This document shows, in pieces, positions 42,825 through 53,194 of a stretch of 64,000 nt of DNA; within the stretch, counting starts at the first letter, position 1; each line of letters starts with the position of its first letter. A model generated the notes under the pieces. That model did no database searches. It saw only the letters and a list, made by a program, of their open reading frames with translations, and had not been told where the DNA came from. The stretch covers positions 7,360,001-7,424,000 of the forward strand of contig NZ_CP064689.1 of NCBI RefSeq assembly GCF_023100945.1. The letters are read 5' to 3'. This DNA is from Bradyrhizobium sp. 200 (lineage in GTDB: Bacteria; Pseudomonadota; Alphaproteobacteria; Rhizobiales; Xanthobacteraceae). The position numbers were made by a program, and so were the translations under genes.

Positions 42825-45155
42825 GTGCGCGGGGCTTCCAGCAGGATCTGGTCGGGATAGAACGGATCGCCCCAGATCGCGTAGCGCTTGTCGGTCACAT
42901 TCCGCACCCGGAAAGTCAGCCGCCTTTGCTCGACGGCATTGAAGACGGATTTGGGGATGTCGACGAAGGCATAGAGATCGGCCACCGTGTAGGCGTTCAT
43001 CGTCACGGTGTTGGCATCGGTGTTGTAGCGATCGCCGACATGGCGGCCGATCACCCCGAGCTCGACCGGCCACGGCGTGAAGAACCGGTAGGACGCGCCG
43101 GCGTTCGCGACGACGCGCGGCACGTTTGGCGGCGTATTCCCGGAAAACGAGCCACCAGCAAAATTGTAGTCGGCATAGCGCGCGTCGACATAGGCGATGT
43201 TGCCCCACACGCCAGGCTTCCGTCAGGCGCATGGAGGCTGCGAGCTCCACGCCCTTCGATTCCTGCCGTCCGGCGAAGTTGAGCTGCATGCCGCCGGCCG
43301 CCGCATAGACATTCTTGCGCAGAATATCGAAGGCTGAGAACGACCACTCCGCCCGGTTGTCCCAGAACAGATGCTTCACGCCGGTTTCATAGGTCCGCGA
43401 CGTTGTCAGGTCGAGCGGCTGGAGCGGCCCGAGCAGAAAAATGTTATTGGCCGACACGTCTGCACCCGTTGCGTATTGGCTGAAGAACGTCAGGCCGGGA
43501 ACGGCCTCCCAAGTGTAGCCGATGCGGCCCGTCACCGGCATCCAGGATTTCGAGAAGGGAAAGCCCGTCTTCACCACGCCGTTCGCGTCGGTCGAATTCC
43601 GATCGAGCCCGATATGCTCCATGCGCAGGCCACCGACCAGAGCAAATGTCCGTGTGATCTTAAGGCGATCCTCGAACGACAGGGGCTCATTGTCGATTCG
43701 AGCGGTCTGTCGCTGCGTCGTCAGCAGGCCGTAGTATCCACGCGCGGGATCGACCAGCGTGACCAGGTCGTGGGGGAAGTTGGCGGCACCCGGGCGGACG
43801 AAATCGAGGCCGCTCGCCGCAACCGTCGTCACGAGGCGGTTATCCATACCGACGATGTTCGCATCCCAGGTCAAGTCGGTGATGTTGCCTGCGAGCTTCT
43901 GGCGATGCGCCACGTAGAAGCGCTCGCGATCGACCAGGTTCGAATTGGCGTTGAACGCCTCAACTTCGTTGTTGAGCCACTCGCGCTCGGCGCCATAGCC
44001 ATAGGCCTGGCTCTTCAGGGTCAGACCGGGTGCGAGCCTGAGCTCGAAGCCGCCGCGAAGCCACACCTCCTTCGCCACGTTACGATTATCGAGAACGTTG
44101 TAGTTGGTGTTGAAGGTGCGGTCGTCGATCGTGACGGGCCCCAGGTTCGATCCGTTGTAGTTCGAGACGTAGCTCCCGGAGACAATGCCGGCTGTGGCAT
44201 GGGATCCGCTGAAGGCGACCGGAACGAGCGGCACGCCCCAATAGGCCCTCGAACGGTCCTCCTTGTATTCGATGGCGCCCCAGACCTTGAGATTGTCGGA
44301 TATGCGGTAATTCAGTTGGCCCGATACGTCGAGCGTCTTCGTGTTGGTGTCGTCGGCAAAACCGTTGAGTGAGGAGCGGCTGATGTCGAACCGGTAGTCC
44401 AGGCTCTGGATGTTGGTGCTGCCGCCGGAGCCGTAGTAGCTCCGGAACGAATTCAGCGAGTCATAGGAGAAGTACGCCTCGTTCCGAATCGGCCCGATGT
44501 GCGGCTGCTTGGTCACGAAATTGACCGCACCGCCGGCGGCACCCTCGCCCGACAACAGTGAGGCTGGTCCCTTCAGAAACTCCACTGCCTTGAGAGTGGC
44601 CGCATCCATGATACGCGACGTCATGTTCTGCGGACCGATCTTGATGCCGTTGTAGAGCACGTTGATCTGGCTGATGGTGAAGCCGCGCATCGAGAAGGCC
44701 GAGGGCTCGGCCGGATTGTCACCGGACGTCACGCCGACCGCGCCTTGCGCGACTTCCGACACCGTCCGATAGCCTTGCTCACGGATCGTCTCAGCCGAAA
44801 TCACCTCGACGGTTGCCGGAATCTCGCGCACGGTCAGGCCAAGACGCGAAGCGCCCTTGGCGACAGCGTTCGTGTTCGGCGGCGTCTGCATTGCTTGCTC
44901 ACCAGGCTTCGGTGCTGTCGCGGCGGACGTGGCTCTGCTTGCCGCCGTATGGCGCGCGCCGCGTTCGTCGCGACCGGCCGGCCTTGCCGGTCTGCGCTTC
45001 TGATCGGCACCCGGATAAATCTCGACGGGTGGCAATTGCTCACGGGAGCTCGCCTGTTGCGCCCAGGCGACGGAGATGTCGAGGGAAGCAAAATAAGAGA
45101 GAACGCCGGATGCGAGCAAGAATTTGCCCGACCGGGCGGCACGAAGAAACGACAT
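42825..45155 (-). pseudogene. TonB-dependent receptor, frameshifted
   Basis: Outer-membrane receptor with signal peptide (MSFLRAARSGKFLLASGVLSYFASLDISVAWAQ), plug domain (RLGLTVREIPATVEVISAETIREQGYRTVSEVAQGAVGVTSGDNPAEPSAFSMRGF) and most of the beta-barrel. Near 43212 the frame changes after MRLTEAWRV; the native barrel ending (WGNIAYVDARYADYNFAGGSFSG to RVRNVTDKRYAIWGDPFYPDQILLEAPRTYEIS) is in another frame. The end runs into the PepSY gene without a clear stop. The plug resembles siderophore receptors, but a cobalamin riboswitch sits upstream. Confidence 0.82.
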
Positions 45156-45282
45156 GGTTGATACCTCGGTATGACGTCAGTGGCACGTCACAGCGACCCA
45201 GGTCTCAACCTCCAGCTTGCTAAGCCTCGGGTGAAGCCGAATGTCTGTACTCCCCGACCGACATCTTCGCGTGTGACCACGG

Positions 45283-45460
45283 CTGACGGCAGGTCTCCTG
45301 GCTTGCGGGTCGTTACCTTGCGTCGCCTTCCCGGGACCGAGATGCCCAGTGGCTCGTGACGCAACATTCTCCGCTCACAGTTGCGGGGGCAGCTACGGCA
45401 TTGAGGAAACCTCCTCGCACCGCATTCCCTTTTCACCCCCGTAAGGGGAAACCGTCGCGT
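45283..45460 (-). ncRNA. Cobalamin riboswitch upstream of the TonB-dependent receptor
   Basis: Read on the minus strand the leader contains GGTGAAAAGGGAATGCGGTG, then CTGCCCCCGCAACTGTGAGC, the B12 box GAGCCACTGGG, GGGAAGGCGACGC, and a terminal CCGCAAGCCAGGAGACCTGCC. These are the conserved blocks, in order, of a class I AdoCbl riboswitch. It ends about 128 bases before the receptor start at 45155. Cobalamin excess should switch the receptor off. Confidence 0.92.
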
Positions 45461-45591
45461 GCATCTAGGATTAAGACGAGCACGGAGTCAATGTGCAGTC
45501 TCGGTGTCCTTGTCGCAGCGATCTCTACATTGACAATTGCTTACCGGAGCGTGCTATCGCGTTACTGCTCTGACGTAGGTTGAGACGTTGA

Positions 45592-46164
45592 ATGGAAGGG
45601 GACACTTTCCTCTGGCTGGTCCGGCATGCCGTCGTCAATGGCGTCGCAGGGACGATCCATGCCTCGGACGCCCCCGCGGATCTCAACGACCGGACGCAAC
45701 TTGAAGCGCTGAGACGGCATCTGCCGCAGGACGCCACAAGCTACGCAAGCCCGTCGCGACGGACCGTCGACACGGCGCGTGCGCTGGGGCGTGACCCGAT
45801 CCTGGTGCCCGAATTCCGCGAGCAGGATTTTGGCGACTGGACCGGGCAGCGCCACGACGATCTCGCCGCTGCCGGCCGCGAAGGCTACGCAAAGTTCTGG
45901 AGCGATCCGGCTCGCTCCCGGCCGCCGGGCGGCGAAAGCTTTGAGGATCAGATTGTCAGGGTTCGGCAGGGCCTCGATCAGATCGGGACCGGACCGGCAA
46001 TCCTTGTCGTCCATTCCGGCACCATCCGCGCTGCGCTGTGCATCGCACTTGACCTCACCCCGCAGGCTGCCCTCCGCTTCGTCATCGACCCGCTCTTCCT
46101 CACTCGCATCGATCGGCTGTCGAATGGCTGGCGGGTGCTATCGGTCAATCAGCGCGCTGCTTGA
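45592..46164 (+). CDS. cobC: Histidine phosphatase, probable alpha-ribazole phosphatase CobC
   Basis: A 190-residue phosphoglycerate-mutase-like phosphatase. The phospho-acceptor motif is LWLVRHAVV, the arginine/glutamate residues fit SPSRRTVDTARALG and FREQDFGDWTGQ, and the second histidine is in VVHSGTIRAAL. In cobalamin synthesis it would remove phosphate from adenosylcobalamin-5'-phosphate or alpha-ribazole-P. The ATG at 45592 fits the family start. It converges on cobT with 10 bases between them, which supports the assignment. Confidence 0.8.
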   Translation: MEGDTFLWLVRHAVVNGVAGTIHASDAPADLNDRTQLEALRRHLPQDATSYASPSRRTVDTARALGRDPILVPEFREQDFGDWTGQRHDDLAAAGREGYAKFWSDPARSRPPGGESFEDQIVRVRQGLDQIGTGPAILVVHSGTIRAALCIALDLTPQAALRFVIDPLFLTRIDRLSNGWRVLSVNQRAA

Positions 46165-46174
46165 AGCGCCGTCA

Positions 46175-47248
46175 TCAGGCCGGCCGATCCGGCACGTTGG
46201 CTTGCGCAAAGGTCGCCATGCCGTTGTGCAGGGCGCATGCGAGCCGCACCAGCGGCAGTACGATCGCGGCACCAGATCCCTCGCCGAGCCTCAGGTCCAG
46301 GCTGACCAGAGGATGGACGTTGAGCGCGCGAAGAATCAGGCGATGTCCCTGCTCCGCCGATTGGTGCGAGGGCAAGAGATATGGCTGACACGACGGATTG
46401 AGACGCACCGCCGCGAGCGCTCCAGCTGACACGATGAAGCCGTCGATCAGGACCGGAATGCGCCGCTGCGCGGCTGCGATGATCGCACCGCAGATGGCGG
46501 CGATCTCGAGACCCCCAACTGCACACATGATCTTTTCGGCAGAAGCCCCCGCAAGCCTGTGCAGGGCCAGCGCGGCATCAACCAGCTGCGCCTTGCGGGC
46601 CCGGCCGGCGGTATCGACACCGGTTCCGCTACCTGCGATCTCATCGGCGCTCACGCCGAGCAGGGCCGAAGCGATTGCTGCCGAGGTCGTGGTGTTGCCG
46701 ATCCCCATTTCTCCGAAGATGAGTAGATCAGGATGCCCGGCCTCCGCGCGCAGCACCGCGCGCCGGCCGCATTCAAAGGCAAACGCCAGCTCGCTCGGGT
46801 TAAGCGCCGCCTCCACACTGAAATCGCGGCTGCCACAGCGCGGCTTGTCGGTGACGACACCCGCCAGCGGCGCTCCCGCCAACGTGCCGGCGTCGACGAC
46901 TTCGAGACCCAAACCCAATTCGCGTGCCAAGACCGATATCGCAGCAGCGCCGCCCGCGGCGAAATTCGCCATCATCGCGATCGTCACCTCCTGCGGATAG
47001 GCCGACACGCCCTGCGCGACGATGCCGTGATCGCCGGCAAAGATGATGATCGGCACGCGCGCCGCGCGAGGTTTTTCCGTCTGCTGCAAACCGGCAAGCT
47101 CGACCGCAATGTGCTCGAGCCGGCCGAGCGCACCGGTCGGCTTTGTCAGTTGCCTCTGCCGCGCGAGCGCCGCCTCGCGATGGACGGCCGAGACATCAGG
47201 GCAGTTCTGGGAGACCCACTCGGGAAGCATGTTGTTCTGCCTCTGCAT
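46175..47248 (-). CDS. cobT: Nicotinate-nucleotide-dimethylbenzimidazole phosphoribosyltransferase
   Basis: Makes alpha-ribazole phosphate, the lower-ligand part of cobalamin (CobT in Salmonella naming, CobU in Pseudomonas). About 351-357 residues, the typical length. Clear motifs: [85 protein letters not shown] and [10 protein letters not shown]. The catalytic glutamate region, near the C-terminus ([16 protein letters not shown]), is present. Confidence 0.94.
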   Translation of the reverse strand: [357 protein letters not shown]

Positions 47249-47257
47249 GCAGCCGCC

Positions 47258-48007
47258 TCACGGCCTGCGCTTGAGAATGTAGCTGTCCATGATCCAGCCA
47301 TGCCGTTCGCGCGCCTCTTGCCGCGTCGCGACGATGCGAGGACCAACCTCGGCAAGCTCACCGGACATGATGATCTGATCGGACATGCCGAGATAGGCGC
47401 CCCACCAGATGTGCACGCCTTTCGGCTCCAGCGATTGAAAGGCGGTGCCGCCATCAAGCATCACGACCACGGTGTCGGTGCCGTCAGGCCAGCCGGCTTC
47501 GCGCAGCCGCCGCCCCGTCGTAACGAGAAAGGGCTCGCCGATGTCGTTGAGCGGCAGCGCATGCGCCGCGCACAGCGCCTGGATCGACGTAATGCCCGGG
47601 ATCACCTCGATCGCCGGCAACGGGTCCAGCCTTCGCGCGATGCGCAGGCTGGAATCGTAGAGCGACGGGTCGCCCCAGATCAGCAGGGCCACGCGGCCGT
47701 CGCTGCCAAGGTGGCTCGCGACCTCCTGTAACCAAGTTGCAGCGACAGCGTCGTGCCAATCGTCAACGCCCCGGCGGTAGTCCGCCTCGCCGGCATCGCG
47801 CACGGGCAGATCGAATTCCACGATACGCGCCTTGTCGCTCGTGAGCACATCGGCGCAAATCGCCCGCCGCAGTTCGGCGAGATCGGACTTCGCCGCGCCC
47901 TTGCGCGGGATGAGGACGAGATCGGCAGCGTTGATCGCGCGGATCGCAGCGAGCGTGAGCTGCTCGGGATCGCCGCAGCCGATACCTATCAGGGAGAGCG
48001 TCAGCAT
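47258..48007 (-). CDS. cobF: Precorrin-6A synthase (deacetylating)
   Basis: SAM-dependent methyltransferase of the aerobic pathway that methylates C-1 and releases acetate. Motifs: LSLIGIGCGDPEQLTLAAIRAINAADLVLIPRKG, VALLIWGDPSLYDSSLRIARRL and EVIPGITSIQALCAAHALPLNDIGEPFLVTTGR. About 249 residues, as for CobF. Its presence, with cobG, marks the oxygen-dependent route. Confidence 0.94.
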   Translation of the reverse strand: MLTLSLIGIGCGDPEQLTLAAIRAINAADLVLIPRKGAAKSDLAELRRAICADVLTSDKARIVEFDLPVRDAGEADYRRGVDDWHDAVAATWLQEVASHLGSDGRVALLIWGDPSLYDSSLRIARRLDPLPAIEVIPGITSIQALCAAHALPLNDIGEPFLVTTGRRLREAGWPDGTDTVVVMLDGGTAFQSLEPKGVHIWWGAYLGMSDQIIMSGELAEVGPRIVATRQEARERHGWIMDSYILKRRP

Positions 48008-48052
48008 AACCTGTGCGAAGGGCGGCCGTGGCAGCCGCCCCTCACGTTATCT

Positions 48053-48730
48053 CTACGCGGCGTTGTGCAGGCGCGGGGTGACGAAGCCGTAGGCCGTAAC
48101 GCCACGCAGCGATTTTGCCAGCGCGAGCACGGCAAGATCCGCCAGCGGCTCGATCACAATGACCAGCGCATAGGATCCTGCAAACATCGCGATGTTGGCG
48201 AGATTCGTCGCGCCAAAGCCCGCACCGTAGAGCGCCCAGAATGCAACCCACGCGACGATGGCGGACTGGTACGTCGTCGAAAGCGCCAACGCCTGGCGAT
48301 ATTGCAGGTCAACATAGGCGGTGTTGCGGGGAATGATGCGCTGGGCCAGCGCGTGGATCGCGAACAGCGGCACCACCAGCGTCGTCAAGTTCATGCCGTA
48401 TTGCGGCAGGTCCGTCGGCACGAAGAACAGGCCTTGCAGCAGAAGACCCAATGCGAGTCCGAACGCGGCGGGTGCGGCACCGAACAGCAGGAACAATGTG
48501 GAACCGAGGATGAAGTGCACCTCGGAGACTCCGACGCGGAAGTGCGGCAGGATCTCGAAGAATGAGAACACCAGCGCTGTCGTCGCAACCGTGCGCACGG
48601 CAAATGAAACGATGCCTTGCTCGCGCACGCTATCCGCCGCGAGCTTGAGAGCGACGCCGCCTGCGGCAATTCCGGTAGCATAGCTCAGCACGAGTTTTGC
48701 ACCCGTCACAATTCCCGGTTCGATATGCAT
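48053..48730 (-). CDS. cbiM: CbiM-like energy-coupling-factor permease (cobalt uptake)
   Basis: A 225-residue membrane protein beginning MHIEPGIVTGAKLVLSYATGIAAGGVALKLAADS, with about six to seven spans (EVHFILGSTLFLLFGAAPAAFGLALGLLLQGLFFVP; LTTLVVPLFAIHALAQRIIP). The N-terminal MHIEPG matches the metal-binding Met-His start of CbiM/NikM substrate subunits. No cbiN, cbiQ or cbiO is beside it, so the energising subunits must lie elsewhere or it may act differently. Its place between cobF and cobA supports cobalt uptake. Confidence 0.75.
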   Translation of the reverse strand: MHIEPGIVTGAKLVLSYATGIAAGGVALKLAADSVREQGIVSFAVRTVATTALVFSFFEILPHFRVGVSEVHFILGSTLFLLFGAAPAAFGLALGLLLQGLFFVPTDLPQYGMNLTTLVVPLFAIHALAQRIIPRNTAYVDLQYRQALALSTTYQSAIVAWVAFWALYGAGFGATNLANIAMFAGSYALVIVIEPLADLAVLALAKSLRGVTAYGFVTPRLHNAA

Positions 48731-48836
48731 GGCCTCAAGTCCTTCCTGCCGTCACACCGACGGCTTTGGCGTCAAAAATTGACTCTTTCGAAGAGCACGC
48801 GTCAGGCGGCGAGCGAGGGTCGGCGACGGTGTCATC

Positions 48837-49562
48837 TCACGTCATCTCCGCCAACGCGCCGAACAGGATCACGGCGGCGGTCTTCGCCGCTCCGCCTCGC
48901 GCGAGCTGTTCGGCGAGCTCCTCGATCGTTGTGCGGACCAGCCGCTCGTCGGTGCGGCCCAAGGATTCGGCAAACAGCGCCGGCGTGCTCGGCGCGAGGC
49001 CATGCTCGATCAGCTTCGCGGCCAGGACCGGGAACGTGCGCCGGCCCATATAGACGACGGTCGTCGCCTCCGGATCGGCCAGCGCCGCCCAGTTCAGGTT
49101 CGCGGGCAATTCACCGGTGACATCGGCGCCGGTCACGAACTGGACCCGGCGCGACGTATGCCGTCGGGTCAGGGGAATGCCGGTCTGCGCCGCCGCGACG
49201 CAGGCCGCGGTGACGCCTGGGACGATCTCGTAGCCGATCCCTGCCGCGCGGAGTGTCTCGAGCTCCTCTTCCAGACGACCGAAGATGCCCGCATCGCCCG
49301 ATTTCAGCCGCACCACGCGCGCGCCCGTTCCCGCGTAATCGACCAGCAACCGGTTGACATGCTGCTGCTTGGTCGAGGGGCGACCGGCGCGTTTTCCCAC
49401 CGCGACGAGATTGGCGGCTGGACCGGCCAGATCGAGGATCGCCCCCGACGCGAGGTCGTCATAGAGCACCACGTCGGCTTCACGCAGCCGCGCCGCCCCT
49501 TTCAGCGTCAGGAGCTCGGGATCGCCGGGGCCGGCGGAGATGAAGGAGACGAAGCCGCTCAC
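48837..49562 (-). CDS. cobA: Uroporphyrinogen-III C-methyltransferase
   Basis: Converts uroporphyrinogen III to precorrin-2 with two SAM. 241 residues with the SUMT motifs FISAGPGDPELLTLKGAARLREADVVLYDDLAS, RVVRLKSGDAGIFGRLEEELETLRAAGIGYEIVPGVTAA and IPLTRRHTSRRVQFVTG. It lacks a CysG-type dehydrogenase domain. The stop overlaps no gene; upstream it overlaps cobB by four bases. Confidence 0.94.
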   Translation of the reverse strand: MSGFVSFISAGPGDPELLTLKGAARLREADVVLYDDLASGAILDLAGPAANLVAVGKRAGRPSTKQQHVNRLLVDYAGTGARVVRLKSGDAGIFGRLEEELETLRAAGIGYEIVPGVTAACVAAAQTGIPLTRRHTSRRVQFVTGADVTGELPANLNWAALADPEATTVVYMGRRTFPVLAAKLIEHGLAPSTPALFAESLGRTDERLVRTTIEELAEQLARGGAAKTAAVILFGALAEMT

Positions 49563-50872
49563 CGGTCCTCCGCAATCAGATGGAAGAAGGTACCGGAGGT
49601 GTTATCGCGCCGCGAGCCGGTCTCCGCAACCACGGCGCCCGTCGCATCGCACACGACCGCGAGCGGCGTGTCAGGCTGCGCCACGATCATCGAATAATGA
49701 AACTCATGGCCCCTTAGCCGTGCGCCGGCCTTGTGTCCGGGTATCGGTGCAGCAAGCTCCGCCAGGCGATAACCCAGATGCATGCGACGCCTGGCATAGC
49801 TCGTCTCCAGGCCAAGCAAGCCGACCATCTGGTGGCGTGCGCCCTCGGCGTCGGTCAAGGCCGTACCGAGCACCATATAGCCTCCGCATTCGCCATGCAC
49901 GGGGCGCGTCTCGGCGAAGGCGCGCAATGCGCCACCAAACCGCGTGTTGCCTGCAAGCCGGCCCGCGTGCAGTTCCGGATAGCCGCCGGGCAACCAGCAC
50001 ACGTCGGCGCTCGCGTCAGGCCCTTCATCGGCAAGCGGCGAGAAGGGCGATATCTCGGCGCCGGCGGCGCGCCAGGCTTCGAGCATGTGCGGATAGATGA
50101 AGGAGAACGCCGCATCGCGCGCCAGCGCAATCCGCTGCCCGGGTGGCGTGACGGTGAGATCGCCCGGGGCCGATGGCGGCAGCCAGGCAGAGGCCGATTG
50201 CAGCACGGAGTCAAGATCGACATGCTCGGTGACGAAGCGTGCAGCCTTCGCAATCAGTTCGCCGATCTCTGCCTGCTCCTCGGCCTGCACCAGTCCAAGA
50301 TGCCGCTTCGGCAAGGCGATCTCGGCATGGCGCGGCAGCGCACCGAATACGGCAATGCCGGCGTCTGCCATGGCGCGGCGCACCAGATCCTCGTGCCGTG
50401 GGCTCGCGACGCTATTGAGAACGACGCCTGCAAGCCGGACGCCCGCGCGGAAATCGCGCAGTCCGGCGGCAACCGCCGCGGCCGTCTGCGCCTGGCCGGA
50501 TGGATCGATCACCAGCAGAACCGGCCAGCCCATCATCTCCGCGATGTCGGCGGTCGCGCCGGTGCCCGCCACGCCGCGCGCAGCGACGCCGTCGAACAGG
50601 CCCATCGACCCCTCCGCGAGCACGAGATCGGCGTCCGCGGCGCGGCCGACCAGCCGCGCGATCGTCTCGCGATCCATGGCCCAGCTATCGATATTGACCG
50701 AGGCACGTCCCGTCGCGGCCGCGTGGAAGGCGGGATCGATATAGTCGGGTCCGCTCTTGAAGCACTGCACGGTCAGCCCGCGATCGCGATAGGCGCGCGC
50801 GAGCGCCAGCGTCAGCGTCGTCTTGCCAATGCCGGAGGCCGGCGCCGAGATGACGAGGCCTGTCGCCATCAC
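49559..50872 (-). CDS. cobB: Cobyrinic acid a,c-diamide synthase
   Basis: Amidates carboxylates a and c (hydrogenobyrinic acid in the aerobic pathway). The N-terminal P-loop is [27 protein letters not shown], with [13 protein letters not shown] and MGLFDG. The C-terminal class I glutaminase half has [17 protein letters not shown] and the nucleophile region [13 protein letters not shown]. 437 residues. It has four-base overlaps with cobM before it and cobA after it. Confidence 0.94.
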   Translation of the reverse strand: MMATGLVISAPASGIGKTTLTLALARAYRDRGLTVQCFKSGPDYIDPAFHAAATGRASVNIDSWAMDRETIARLVGRAADADLVLAEGSMGLFDGVAARGVAGTGATADIAEMMGWPVLLVIDPSGQAQTAAAVAAGLRDFRAGVRLAGVVLNSVASPRHEDLVRRAMADAGIAVFGALPRHAEIALPKRHLGLVQAEEQAEIGELIAKAARFVTEHVDLDSVLQSASAWLPPSAPGDLTVTPPGQRIALARDAAFSFIYPHMLEAWRAAGAEISPFSPLADEGPDASADVCWLPGGYPELHAGRLAGNTRFGGALRAFAETRPVHGECGGYMVLGTALTDAEGARHQMVGLLGLETSYARRRMHLGYRLAELAAPIPGHKAGARLRGHEFHYSMIVAQPDTPLAVVCDATGAVVAETGSRRDNTSGTFFHLIAEDR

Positions 50873-51651
50873 GACGCCTCCGGAAAACGCGGTGCCTGCC
50901 CGACCGGGCGGTAACGGCGATCATAGTCGGCAGCGTAAAGGCGGCTCTCGGCGAACTCCTCCGAGCCCAGCGTCTTGCCGACCAGAATGAGCGCGGTCCG
51001 CTCGAGCTCAACACCGACTGCGGCATCGAGCGTGGCAAGCGTGGCGCGCACGATGCGCTGGTCCGGCCAACTTGCGCGCCAAACAATCGCGACCGGACAA
51101 TCCGTGCCGTAATGCGGCGTCAACTCGGCGATCACCTTGTCCAGGAGATGGATCGACAGGTGGATGGCGAGCACCGCACCGGTCGCGGCGAAAGCGGCGA
51201 GCTTCTCGCCGTCCGGCATCGCGCTCGCCCGGCCGGGCGTGCGCGTCAACACCACCGACTGGGCAAGGCCCGGCAGCGTCAGCTCGGCCTCGAGCGCCGC
51301 GGCGGCGGCGGAGAAGGACGGCACGCCGGGCGTGATCGAATAGGGAATCTTCAGCGCGCGCAGCCGCCGTAGCTGCTCGCCCATCGCTGACCAAATCGAG
51401 AGATCACCCGAATGCAGCCGCGCGACGTCCTTGCCTTCCACGTGCGCGGCGGCGATCTCCGCAATGATTTCGTCGAGCGACAGCGGCGCGGTGTTGACGA
51501 TCCGCGCGCCCGGCGGGCAATGCCCGAGTACGCCTTCCGGCACGAGCGAGCCGGCATAGAGGCAGACCGGCGAGGCGGCGATCAGATCGCGCCCGCGCAA
51601 GGTCAAGAGATCTGCAGCGCCGGGGCCGGCGCCAATGAAATGCACGGTCAT
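50869..51651 (-). CDS. cobM: Precorrin-4 C11-methyltransferase
   Basis: 260 residues: [95 protein letters not shown] and [34 protein letters not shown]. These match CobM. The ATG at 51651 is used; the longer frame above it lies inside cobE and reads as Arg/Gly-rich nonsense. Confidence 0.94.
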   Translation of the reverse strand: MTVHFIGAGPGAADLLTLRGRDLIAASPVCLYAGSLVPEGVLGHCPPGARIVNTAPLSLDEIIAEIAAAHVEGKDVARLHSGDLSIWSAMGEQLRRLRALKIPYSITPGVPSFSAAAAALEAELTLPGLAQSVVLTRTPGRASAMPDGEKLAAFAATGAVLAIHLSIHLLDKVIAELTPHYGTDCPVAIVWRASWPDQRIVRATLATLDAAVGVELERTALILVGKTLGSEEFAESRLYAADYDRRYRPVGQAPRFPEAS

Positions 51652-52016
51652 TCGCCGTCTCCTTCGGCAATCGCCGCCGTTACGGTGCGGTCTTGTGAAA
51701 CCGCGCGCGTCGCAAGCAGGCGCGCGCGACGACCGGCCGCCACCAGTGCGGCGGCTTCCGCGACCGACCCCGTGCCAAATTTTTCCCGGATGAGTTTTGA
51801 CTGGGTCAGCGTCGTGGCGCCGGCCAGCACATTGGCTGGAACAGCCTTGATCGGCACGTTGAGCTCGCGCGCCAACGATATCAGAGCGGCCGTCTCCGCC
51901 TTGTCGCTGACCGTGGCGACCGCCGCGAGGCCTTCGCAGCCGCCGGCCGCGATCAGAGCTTCGCGCAGCGAGGCAAGCGTCGCGGTACGCCTGAAGCCCA
52001 AACCTGCGACCTTCAT
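51648..52016 (-). CDS. cobE: Cobalamin biosynthesis protein CobE (CbiG C-terminal-like)
   Basis: About 122 residues: [21 protein letters not shown], then [51 protein letters not shown]. The pattern matches CobE and the C-terminal domain of CbiG. The function in the aerobic pathway is not well defined; it may handle an intermediate. The start overlaps cobL by four bases, the end overlaps cobM by four. Confidence 0.9.
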   Translation of the reverse strand: MKVAGLGFRRTATLASLREALIAAGGCEGLAAVATVSDKAETAALISLARELNVPIKAVPANVLAGATTLTQSKLIREKFGTGSVAEAAALVAAGRRARLLATRAVSQDRTVTAAIAEGDGE

Positions 52017-53194
52017 TTGACCGCACTCCATTGCACGACCGGCCGCACCGACTCCCAGGATCGGTACCGGCCCAGCGGGGCGGCATGAGCGATCTCGATC
52101 CGCATCAATTCCCCACCGTGGCGCTGATGCAGGTCCGCGAGAAACGCCTCCGTTTCTAGCGTCACGGCATGTGCGACCAATCGCGTGCCCGCTTCAAGAC
52201 ACAGCCAGACGGGATCGAACAACGTGGCATTGAGCCCCCCGCCGACGAATACGGCACCGGGCGCCTTCAGGCCCGCGAGAGCATCGGGCGCGGTTCCTTC
52301 AACGACGGTGATCCGATGTGTCAGACCGAACGCCGCAACATTGCGGCGGATGTTCGCAGCGCGTTCCTCGCGAGCCTCAACCGCAATGGCCGTCCCCCCC
52401 GCCAAAGCCCATTCAACGGAGATCGAGCCTGAGCCCGCGCCAATATCCCACAATCTTTCGCCGGGCCGCGGCGAAAGGGCTGACAGCGCCAGCGCGCGCA
52501 CCGGCCGCTTGGTGATCTGGCCGTCATGCACAAAGAGATCGTCCGGAAGACCCGAGCTGCGCGCGATGCCCTGCGATCCCCTCGCCTCCAGCGCCAGCGC
52601 GACGAGATTGTCGCGAGGCTCGGCCGAGTAGCTGTCGGCACGATGTTGTCTGATGCGTTCGCCGGGGCCACCAAGGGCCGCAAGGCTCCAGATCAACGAC
52701 CCGCCCCAGCCACGTTCCGTGAGCCATTTTGCGAGATCGCCGCCTGCCTTGCCGTCGCGCACCAGGCAAATGATCCGCGCGCCCTGCGCCAGATGCGGGA
52801 CCAAGCGCTCGAAAGGCGCGGCGTGGAGCCCGAGACAGACGACAGATTCGAGGCGCCAGCCCAATCGCGCCGCGGCGAGCGAGAAGGTCGAAGGCGCGGA
52901 GTGGACAACCCACTCGCCTGCCTCGAGCTTCTCAGCAAGGCTTCCGCCGAAGCCATGCCAGAACGGATCGCCCGAGGCAAGCACCGCCGTCGGGCGGCCG
53001 CGCCGGCTCAGCACAATGTCCGCATCGAACGGTACCGGCCACGGACGGCCGCGGTTGCCAACCTCCGCGAGCGCGAGATGGCGTTCGCCGCCAAAGACAG
53101 TTTCCGCCCGGGCAATCGCCTTTCGGCTTGCCTCGGAGAGGCCGGCAAGGCCATCTTCGCCGATGCCAATAATGGTCAACCAGGGATCAGCCAT
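52013..53194 (-). CDS. cobL: Precorrin-6Y C5,15-methyltransferase (decarboxylating)
   Basis: A 393-residue fused enzyme. The N-terminal CbiE-like half ([48 protein letters not shown]) and the C-terminal CbiT-like half with SAM motif ([38 protein letters not shown]) are both complete. It methylates C-5 and C-15 and decarboxylates the C-12 acetate. The ATG at 53194 shares bases with the cobK start codon on the other strand. Confidence 0.94.
   Translation of the reverse strand: MADPWLTIIGIGEDGLAGLSEASRKAIARAETVFGGERHLALAEVGNRGRPWPVPFDADIVLSRRGRPTAVLASGDPFWHGFGGSLAEKLEAGEWVVHSAPSTFSLAAARLGWRLESVVCLGLHAAPFERLVPHLAQGARIICLVRDGKAGGDLAKWLTERGWGGSLIWSLAALGGPGERIRQHRADSYSAEPRDNLVALALEARGSQGIARSSGLPDDLFVHDGQITKRPVRALALSALSPRPGERLWDIGAGSGSISVEWALAGGTAIAVEAREERAANIRRNVAAFGLTHRITVVEGTAPDALAGLKAPGAVFVGGGLNATLFDPVWLCLEAGTRLVAHAVTLETEAFLADLHQRHGGELMRIEIAHAAPLGRYRSWESVRPVVQWSAVK

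Noticed and set aside
50097..50914. Long plus-strand ORFs opposite cobB
   Set aside because: Shadow frames of an intact cobB.
51652..52086. Upstream extension of cobM
   Set aside because: Lies entirely inside cobE in another frame and is rich in Arg/Gly; the ATG at 51651 matches the family start.
52653..53192. 180-codon N-terminal extension of cobK
   Set aside because: Antisense to cobL with no homology; the Rossmann start follows the ATGs at 53193/53196.
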